A DNA stretch of 39,121 bases, from assembly GCA_022601595.1 (NCBI GenBank), contig JAJACI010000009.1, positions 1 to 39,121 on the forward strand. The letters run 5' to 3'. Positions within the stretch are counted from its first letter, which is position 1; every line of letters starts with the position of its first letter. The notes beneath the pieces are model-generated. The model did no database searches. It was given only the letters and a program-made list of their open reading frames with translations, and was not told the origin of the DNA. Shown one piece after another: positions 34,457 through 39,121 of this stretch. The position numbers were made by a program, and so were the translations under genes. The stretch is from Chlamydiia bacterium (GTDB taxonomy: Bacteria; Chlamydiota; Chlamydiia; Chlamydiales; 2-12-FULL-49-11).

Positions 34457-34586
34457 TCTTCCAGATTTCTGATAAATCCTATTTTTCGCTTCGCCCCATC
34501 CCTACAGGGATGCAGCTTACTCCAAAATTGGATTTATTTCAAAAAACCTGAAGAAATTCTAAAAAGTGTAGTTTATCAGAGTCTCC
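34428..34586. mobile_element. Foldback family A copy 3
   Basis: This 159 bp element has ends GGAGACTCTGAG and TCAGAGTCTCC and TTTA duplications at 34424-34427 and 34587-34590. It carries the central hairpin CATCCC-TACA-GGGATG. Its left end is translated as the C terminus of the upstream membrane protein. It sits directly against the truncated copy 4. Confidence 0.9.
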
Positions 34587-34590
34587 TTTA

Positions 34591-34668
34591 GCAGACTCTG
34601 AAAAGCCGGCAGTTTTATAATCTTCCAGATTTCTGATACATCCTATTTTTCGCATCATTCCATCCCTA
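34591..34668. repeat. Foldback family A copy 4, truncated at the CoiA-like stop codon
   Basis: The left half of the element (GCAGACTCTGAAAAGCCGGC onward) ends abruptly at CATCCCTA in the central hairpin. The last three matching bases, CTA at 34666-34668, are the reverse complement of the TAG stop of the minus-strand CoiA-like gene. The right half and whatever followed are missing, indicating a deletion between the element and the gene. Confidence 0.8.
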
Positions 34669-35283
34669 GATCTTAATGCTCCATTTTAGATAAGTATAAT
34701 GATACAGCAGCTTTCTTTGTATGGCTGCTTTTTTTATCCTCCCTTTCTCTTTCCAAACCTGAGGGAAACTTTTGACCCGCTTGATTAGACCAAGATCTTT
34801 TTTATCCCCTTTAAAATGAACTTGTAAAGAGTGCTTTTTATAGATTGGAGAGCAAAGGTCAATTTTAATGGGGTGGCTTCGTATCTTTCTTATCCCGTAG
34901 CAAAGGGCCTCTTCTTGATCAAAGACTATACCCTCGCCAGCTTGAGATATATTGGTGTAATAGAGGCCTTTACGTGCTGTTAGATATTGCTCCATAGGAG
35001 ATAGCAAGGGCTTGTTAAAGTTTTTTTGGTGTAAAATCCATATAATACGTACTCCTAATCGCTCAAAATCACTGGTTCTTTTTATGCATTCTTCCCGGCT
35101 CATCTTAGAACACTGCACTTCAAACACTATATTATGCCGTCTCCAATAGATATCTGCGATATGTCCTTTGAAACGGTATTCAAGGTATAGATCATTTGCT
35201 CCAATAATATTACAGATTTCCTCTTGAACGACGCGGTGTAATCGGTTGTTGATAAATGATTTATAACCCATAATTGGTGGCAA
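34666..35283 (-). CDS. CoiA-like competence nuclease-domain protein, 3' end cut by repeat
   Basis: CoiA-family proteins contain a PD-(D/E)xK-type nuclease domain and act in processing transforming DNA before RecA-mediated integration. The signature is clear: HIADIYW with Asp44, then IVFEVQCSKMSREECIKRT with Glu55 and Gln57 (the E-x-Q form), then GVRIIWILH. Full-length CoiA proteins reach about 330-390 residues; here 205 are open, and the reading frame stops on a TAG supplied by a truncated family A element. A C-terminal part may have been lost. The start is uncertain: TTG at 35283 gives the whole frame, and ATG at 35271 is the alternative; neither has a good Shine-Dalgarno. The gene is divergent from the gene at 35366. 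Confidence 0.7.
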   Translation of the reverse strand: MPPIMGYKSFINNRLHRVVQEEICNIIGANDLYLEYRFKGHIADIYWRRHNIVFEVQCSKMSREECIKRTSDFERLGVRIIWILHQKNFNKPLLSPMEQYLTARKGLYYTNISQAGEGIVFDQEEALCYGIRKIRSHPIKIDLCSPIYKKHSLQVHFKGDKKDLGLIKRVKSFPQVWKEKGRIKKAAIQRKLLYHYTYLKWSIKI

Positions 35284-35365
35284 AATTTCCAGTACTTGAC
35301 AAGATGCATGCTGTTCAACATGATAATGGATAAGAGAGAATATATCATCTTTATTTTAGGAGTTT

Positions 35366-35989
35366 ATGAAGTACCATTTATTAGTTTATGACGGTAAATC
35401 TTATGCAGAGACAGTAGAATCTATTGAAAATCAGGAGATTAGAAATATCGATCTACAGGTTCGTTATCTCAAAAAGGGGAGCGAGACTTTTAAAAAAGGA
35501 GCTCTTTATGCTTATTATACTGAAATTATGCAAATTCCTGATGGAGAGATTGTAATATTACTCAAAGGTGGATCTACCCTTGCACATCCATCTGTAATTT
35601 CTGAGATAGATAGGCTCTATAGAGAAAAAAATGCATTGATGACCTATGGGGGAAGTGTGCATACCGATGAAGGCAAGCAGGATAAGGAGATACTTCTTTC
35701 CGATATTCTCAATAGAAAGGCCAGAGAGTTTCCGGTAAGATCTATGAATCTTAAAACTTTTTATGCAGCGCTATTTAAAAAAATTAAACTTACAGATCTT
35801 TTGGTGGAAGGTTTTTTCCCTGAAGAGGGATTTGATTACCCATTGATGTTACCTATGCTTGAAATGGCAGAAGAGCGCGCAATTTTTAGCAAAGAAATCC
35901 TTCATATCGCAAAAGGGTGCAATAAATCGAGCCTTTCTATTGACCTTACGGCTCTTAATCCTTATTCTCCTATAGACGTTATAATGTAA
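35366..35989 (+). CDS. Glycosyltransferase-2-like protein lacking the DxD motif
   Basis: The 207-residue protein follows the GT2 protein at 23402 in order: ENQEIRNIDLQVRYL, then GEIVILLKGGSTLAHPSVISEI (in place of ISLDGDDFLAHDGVLRRI), ALMTYGGSVHTDEG, PVRSMNLKTFYAALFKKIKL (compare PVRSS...LRTFYAALFQKMPL) and a DYPLMLPMLEMA block matching SDVAIMQGLIDMA. The metal-binding DGDD is KGGS here, so normal catalysis is not expected. Unlike its relatives it has no signal peptide and would be cytoplasmic. TAGGAG lies 5 bases before the ATG. It precedes rpoD by 42 bases and is probably co-transcribed with it. A binding or regulatory role, or a decaying enzyme, are both possible. Confidence 0.65.
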   Translation: MKYHLLVYDGKSYAETVESIENQEIRNIDLQVRYLKKGSETFKKGALYAYYTEIMQIPDGEIVILLKGGSTLAHPSVISEIDRLYREKNALMTYGGSVHTDEGKQDKEILLSDILNRKAREFPVRSMNLKTFYAALFKKIKLTDLLVEGFFPEEGFDYPLMLPMLEMAEERAIFSKEILHIAKGCNKSSLSIDLTALNPYSPIDVIM

Positions 35990-36031
35990 AAGTGCTATCC
36001 TCTCTGCCATTTCACAGGAGAAAGAGCTTTT

Positions 36032-37708
36032 ATGTCCGAAACAAGTACTTTAGATATTTCCTATCACCAAAAGATTGAAGAAATTGTGGCTATTGCTAAA
36101 GATCAGGGGTATATAACCTATGAAGATATCAATGATACTCTGCCTTTATCTATTGACACAGGCGATGAGTTAGATCAGATTATTATCTATCTAACGGGTA
36201 TGGATGTCCAGATACTTAATAAAATGGAAGTGGACCGCCAGGCGGAGAAGGTAAAAGAGGCAAAGGACGCGCAGGCTACCCCAAAAAGAAGTGAAGGCTC
36301 TTCTGACGATTTAGTAAGAATGTATTTAAAAGAAATGGGAACCGTTCCTCTGCTTACCAGAGAAGAAGAGGTGGAAATTTCTAAACGGATTGAAAAGGCA
36401 CAGATTCAAGCGGAAAAAATCATTCTTCGTTTTAGATATTCTGTGACCGAGTCCCTCTCTATTATTAAGTTTCTCATTGACGGTAGGGAGCGCTTTGATA
36501 AAGTGGTTATAGAAAAAAAGGTCGAAGATAAAAATGCTTTTTTAGCGATGCTTCCTAAATTATATACTCTTATGAAAGATGAGGATGAAAATCTGAGCTT
36601 CTATCTGCAAAAAGTAAATGACCCGGCTATCAATAAATTGGACAAGGCAAAATTTGATGGGGAAATTGAAAAGAGCCGCATAAGAACCGCTGCCTATCTA
36701 AGACGTTTGCATTACCGTTACGAAATAGTGGAAAATTTTGGAGAAGTGATCCGTACTAGCTATGATACCTTTTTACGTTTAGAAAGTGAAATTAAGGATC
36801 TAGCGCCACGTGCAGTGAAAAATAGATTTGCTCGTGCTAAGTTGTACTCAGCAGAGCTTAAGCTAAAGAAAAAAGAACTAGCTGCAGGACGATCTCTTAG
36901 CGAATTTAGAAAAGATATAAGGATGTTAACTCGCTGGCTTGACAAATCCCAAGAGGCGAAAAAAGAGATGGTAGAATCCAATCTTCGACTGGTGGTCTCT
37001 ATTGCTAAAAAATTCACCAACAGAGGGCTTTCTTTTCTAGATCTTATGCAGGAAGGAAATATGGGCCTTATGAAAGCAGTTGAGAAATTCGAATACCGTC
37101 GCGGATATAAATTTTCTACCTACGCGACATGGTGGATCAAACAAGCGGTACAACGCGCTATTTCAGATCAGGCAAGAACTATTCGTATTCCTGTTCATAT
37201 GATTGAAACGATCAATAAAGTGCTTCGTGGTGCAAAAAGATTGATGATGGAAACAGGAAAAGAACCAACTCCTGAAGAGCTATCTAAAGTGCTAGGGTTA
37301 ACCCCAGAAAGAATTCGCGAGATATATAAAATCGCTCAACACCCTATCTCTCTACAATCAGAGGTGGGCGATACAGGGGATAGCCAATTTGGTGATTTTC
37401 TAGAAGATACAGGGGCAGAATCCCCATCAGATGCCACAGGGTACAGCATCCTAAAAGAAAAAATAAATGACGTACTCTCCTCTCTTACCGATCGAGAAAG
37501 AACCGTTCTCATCGAAAGATTTGGCCTCTTAGACGGAAAGCCAAAAACCCTCGAAGAGGTGGGCGTACACTTTAAAGTGACCCGTGAAAGGGTAAGGCAA
37601 ATAGAGGCCAAAGCTCTTCGTAAGATGCGTCACCCAACAAGAGCTGTTCAGCTACAAGCCTTTTTAGAGGTAGCAGGTAAAGCCGCTGCAAAAGCCGAAT
37701 GCGCTTAA
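36032..37708 (+). CDS. rpoD: Primary RNA polymerase sigma factor (sigma-66, RpoD)
   Basis: This is the housekeeping sigma factor, directing polymerase to -35/-10 promoters. In the 558-residue chain, region 1.1 occupies the N terminus ([19 protein letters not shown]). Region 1.2 starts at [22 protein letters not shown] (about 92-113). A long non-conserved insertion follows. Regions 2.1-2.4 run through [41 protein letters not shown] and [13 protein letters not shown] to RTIRIPVHM. Regions 3 and 4 end with [12 protein letters not shown] and the -35-recognition helix [25 protein letters not shown] lies about 10 bases before the ATG. The TAA stop is part of the TTAA target duplication of family A copy 5, which begins on the next base. 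Confidence 0.97.
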   Translation: MSETSTLDISYHQKIEEIVAIAKDQGYITYEDINDTLPLSIDTGDELDQIIIYLTGMDVQILNKMEVDRQAEKVKEAKDAQATPKRSEGSSDDLVRMYLKEMGTVPLLTREEEVEISKRIEKAQIQAEKIILRFRYSVTESLSIIKFLIDGRERFDKVVIEKKVEDKNAFLAMLPKLYTLMKDEDENLSFYLQKVNDPAINKLDKAKFDGEIEKSRIRTAAYLRRLHYRYEIVENFGEVIRTSYDTFLRLESEIKDLAPRAVKNRFARAKLYSAELKLKKKELAAGRSLSEFRKDIRMLTRWLDKSQEAKKEMVESNLRLVVSIAKKFTNRGLSFLDLMQEGNMGLMKAVEKFEYRRGYKFSTYATWWIKQAVQRAISDQARTIRIPVHMIETINKVLRGAKRLMMETGKEPTPEELSKVLGLTPERIREIYKIAQHPISLQSEVGDTGDSQFGDFLEDTGAESPSDATGYSILKEKINDVLSSLTDRERTVLIERFGLLDGKPKTLEEVGVHFKVTRERVRQIEAKALRKMRHPTRAVQLQAFLEVAGKAAAKAECA

Positions 37709-37868
37709 GGAGACTCTGATAAGCCGGCAGTTTCAGAATCCCATAGATTTTTTATAAATTCCATTTTTCATCACGCTCCATCCCTACAGGGATGCAGCTC
37801 ATTCCAAAATCAAATTTATCTCAAAAAATCTGAAGAGATTCTAAAAGGTGTAGTTTATCAGAGTCTCC
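37709..37868. mobile_element. Foldback family A copy 5
   Basis: This 160 bp element has ends GGAGACTCTGATAAGCC and TCAGAGTCTCC, with TTAA duplications at 37705-37708 and 37869-37872. The left TTAA contains the rpoD stop codon. Its first half is identical to copy 7 at 39034-39121 over at least 88 bases, so the two are recently related. Confidence 0.9.
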
Positions 37869-37905
37869 TTAACAATGGTATGATAAAGGTTTAGTTAGTT
37901 TTTTC

Positions 37906-37934
37906 TTGTTGAAAACACCTCCATGTATTAAGAT
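37906..37934 (+). promoter_or_regulatory. Candidate promoter of the 145-residue gene
   Basis: TTGTTG (37906-37911), a 17-base spacer and TAAGAT (37929-37934) lie 34 bases before the ATG. The surrounding AGTTTTTTCTTGTT and TATTAAGAT blocks recur at the same positions upstream of the duplicated gene copy (38548-38576), which supports function. Confidence 0.5.
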
Positions 37935-37967
37935 CCCCGTGGTTAAAATCATAAACAAAGAGGGGAT

Positions 37968-38405
37968 ATGGAAAGTACAGTAAGCAAGCAAGCCGTGAAT
38001 TGGGTTGAACACACACGTCAGATAGGTGGGGCGTTACATGTACAGCGCTTTGAATATGATGAGGTAAACACTGACTTATATAGAAAACTTATGGAAAAAG
38101 TAAGTGCATATTTTCTTGATAGGAAATATTCTTTCAAGAACGCTTCTGTCTTTACTGCTGCTAATCCTAAAAATGTGGATGGTAAAAGGCTATTGTTGAA
38201 AGTAAGTCTACCGAAAGGTGCAGAACTACCGGCTGATGTTGGTACGGACTTGTTAAATGTTTTAGGGCTAAATAAAATGAGTCGAAGTGAACAAATAGAT
38301 GTTTTGATTAGGAATAGAGGGGTTGCTGGATCACGATTTGATTCTATTGGGGCTATATTAAACATTTTATCCGATAAGGAATCCAGAGTAACTCATGCTG
38401 AATAA
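37968..38405 (+). CDS. Hypothetical protein, first of a duplicated pair
   Basis: Not recognised. The 145-residue soluble protein has no signal or membrane span. A core of about 70 residues (TRQIGGALHVQ near 16-26; KVSAYFLDRKYSF; LLLKVSLPKGAELPADVGTDLLNVLGL near 75-101) recurs in the frameshifted copy at 38643-39036. GAGGGG lies 5 bases before the ATG. The last residues (about ESRVTHAE) and the TAA stop are encoded by the left end of the family A subfamily 2 element starting at 38378, so the native C terminus has been replaced. It follows rpoD but has its own candidate promoter. Function unknown. Confidence 0.65.
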   Translation: MESTVSKQAVNWVEHTRQIGGALHVQRFEYDEVNTDLYRKLMEKVSAYFLDRKYSFKNASVFTAANPKNVDGKRLLLKVSLPKGAELPADVGTDLLNVLGLNKMSRSEQIDVLIRNRGVAGSRFDSIGAILNILSDKESRVTHAE

Positions 38406-38536
38406 TTACTCCAGCTTACTTATAAATGAGATTTTTCGTGGCAGTCCAGTCCTACGGGGCTGAGCCTTACTCTAAAATAGGGTTTATTCGAGTAATCTGA
38501 AAAAATTATTGAACCCAGCAGTTATTCAGAGTCTCC
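38378..38536. mobile_element. Foldback family A, subfamily 2, copy 6
   Basis: This 159 bp element begins GGAATCCAGAGTAACTCAT and ends ATTCAGAGTCTCC. It matches the nested copy at 24394-24551 along its length, with central hairpin CAGTCC-TACG-GGGCTG (one G-T pair). Flanks are ATAA on the left and TTAA on the right, a degraded or absent duplication. Its left end is translated as the end of the preceding gene. Confidence 0.85.
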
Positions 38537-38547
38537 TTAAGTTTTTC

Positions 38548-38576
38548 TTGTTAAAAATAGTTTATTCTATTAATAT
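38548..38576 (+). promoter_or_regulatory. Candidate promoter of the duplicated gene copy
   Basis: TTGTTA (38548-38553), a 17-base spacer and TAATAT (38571-38576) repeat the layout and flanking bases of the promoter at 37906-37934. It lies about 66 bases before the first ATG of the frameshifted copy. Confidence 0.5.
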
Positions 38577-38642
38577 TTAACTGATTAGATCTTATAAAAA
38601 AAGGGGCTATTATGATAACTATAACATATATAGGAGTGCTTT

Positions 38643-39036
38643 ATGCAAGGGGTAGTGTCAATATCAAGTGAGGTGATGGGTGCCAATGATCCTAGTATTA
38701 CTCGCTTAATAGTGGGAGGAGAAAGGCATATACAGGCAATCAAGGAGTAAGTATAAAGGAGTAGAAATAGAACAAAAAGTTCAACAGGTTGTGCGTGATT
38801 TTCTTGCTGAAAATGTACCTTTCTCTGTTGAGAATCCCGAGTTGTGTATTAATACAAGAAAATATCCTGATTTTGATTTCACCATTAATCAATTAGAGTT
38901 GGTGGGAAAAATACCAGAGGATAAGCAATACCCACCTAATACAGCTGATAAACTATTAGAGGCGCTTGGCATAGAAATATATATTGGATTACCGCAATCT
39001 CCCTATATCGGCTTAGATACCTATAGCAGCCCCTGA
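38643..39036 (+). pseudogene. Frameshifted paralogue of the 145-residue gene
   Basis: An ATG at 38643 (after TAGGAG) opens a 35-residue frame ending ITRLIVGGERHIQAIKE and a TAA at 38748-38750. This matches TRQIGGALHVQ of the gene at 37968. The similarity then resumes in another frame from about 38752 (YKGVEIEQKVQQVVRDFLAEN) through LELVGKIPEDKQYPPNTADKLLEALGIE, aligning with LLLKVSLPKGAELPADVGTDLLNVLGL. One frameshift therefore separates the halves. AAGGAGTA occurs twice around the break (38742-38749 and 38756-38763), so a short duplication may have caused it. A GTG at 38791 could start an 81-residue product. The TGA stop lies inside family A copy 7. Programmed frameshifting is possible but no slippery site is obvious. 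Confidence 0.6.
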
Positions 39037-39121
39037 TAAGCCGGCAGTTTCAGAATCCCATAGATTTTTTATAAATTCCATTTTTCATCACGCTCCATCC
39101 CTACAGGGATGCAGCTCATTC
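39027..39121. repeat. Foldback family A copy 7, cut by window end
   Basis: The left half of the element is identical to copy 5 from CTGATAAGCCGG onward, including the central hairpin CATCCC-TACA-GGGATG. The outermost 8 bases differ (GCAGCCCC against GGAGACTC). Its TGA serves as the stop of the preceding reading frame. Confidence 0.85.

Noticed and set aside
35290..35330. TTGACA with GATAAT as promoter for the gene at 35366
   Set aside because: The spacer is about 20 bases, too long for a normal -35/-10 pair, and a 17-base spacer gives a poor -10.

Overview
The window looks like a chromosomal piece of a Chlamydiota bacterium, most likely one of the environmental (Parachlamydia/Simkania-like) lineages. 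The DNA is AT-rich and the gene set carries several phylum hallmarks: a 712-residue GreA with a very long N-terminal extension, topoisomerase I ending in a SWIB domain, HAAAP-type TyrP transporters, NqrA divergent from GreA, a UvrD-RpoN pair, an RpsT...RpoD(sigma-66) neighbourhood, and tandem OppA-like lipoproteins. A porin-like barrel, a TpsB-type Omp85 protein, a NamZ-like hydrolase and many small mobile repeats distinguish it from the reduced Chlamydiaceae. The assignment rests on recognised protein features, not on a database search.

Layout. 1-97 is the edge of a repeat element. 156-7293 (minus) holds a secreted serine hydrolase, a secreted repeat protein and three tandem peptide-binding lipoproteins. 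7393-8052 (plus) is an NlpC/P60 protein. 8203-13575 (minus) reads nqrA-thyX-tyrP-rdgB-YacP-like, divergent from the plus-strand run greA-tyrP-uvrB (13688-19016). A small unknown gene follows, then topA-SWIB (minus) and two glycosyltransferase-like proteins with Sec signals (plus). 24567-25784 (minus) is a NamZ/DUF1343 protein, divergent from uvrD-rpoN (25819-29136). 29102-31756 (minus) holds a degenerate glycosyltransferase relative, an HExxH membrane protein and an outer-membrane barrel; 31817-33487 (plus) is TpsB-like. rpsT, a small membrane protein, a CoiA-like nuclease, another degenerate glycosyltransferase relative and rpoD complete the housekeeping part. The window ends in a duplicated gene-plus-repeat array whose second gene copy is frameshifted.

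The most unusual content is non-coding. A family of about 158-160 bp foldback elements (here family A) has termini GGAGACTCTGA/TCAGAGTCTCC, 3-4 bp AT-rich target duplications and a central hairpin whose stem covaries between two subfamilies. Nearly every copy lies exactly at a stop codon, and in several genes the element supplies the stop or the last residues. One copy is nested in another with a clean TTTA duplication. A second, unrelated 159 bp foldback family (family B) lies between two convergent genes, with a half copy beside topA. No transposase is present, so these behave as MITEs mobilised in trans, and they probably act as 3'-end structures for the genes they border.

A second theme is a set of GT-A-fold proteins: two have Sec signals and intact or partial acidic motifs, and two paralogues have lost the DxD. 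No tRNA, rRNA, CRISPR array or complete insertion sequence was found.
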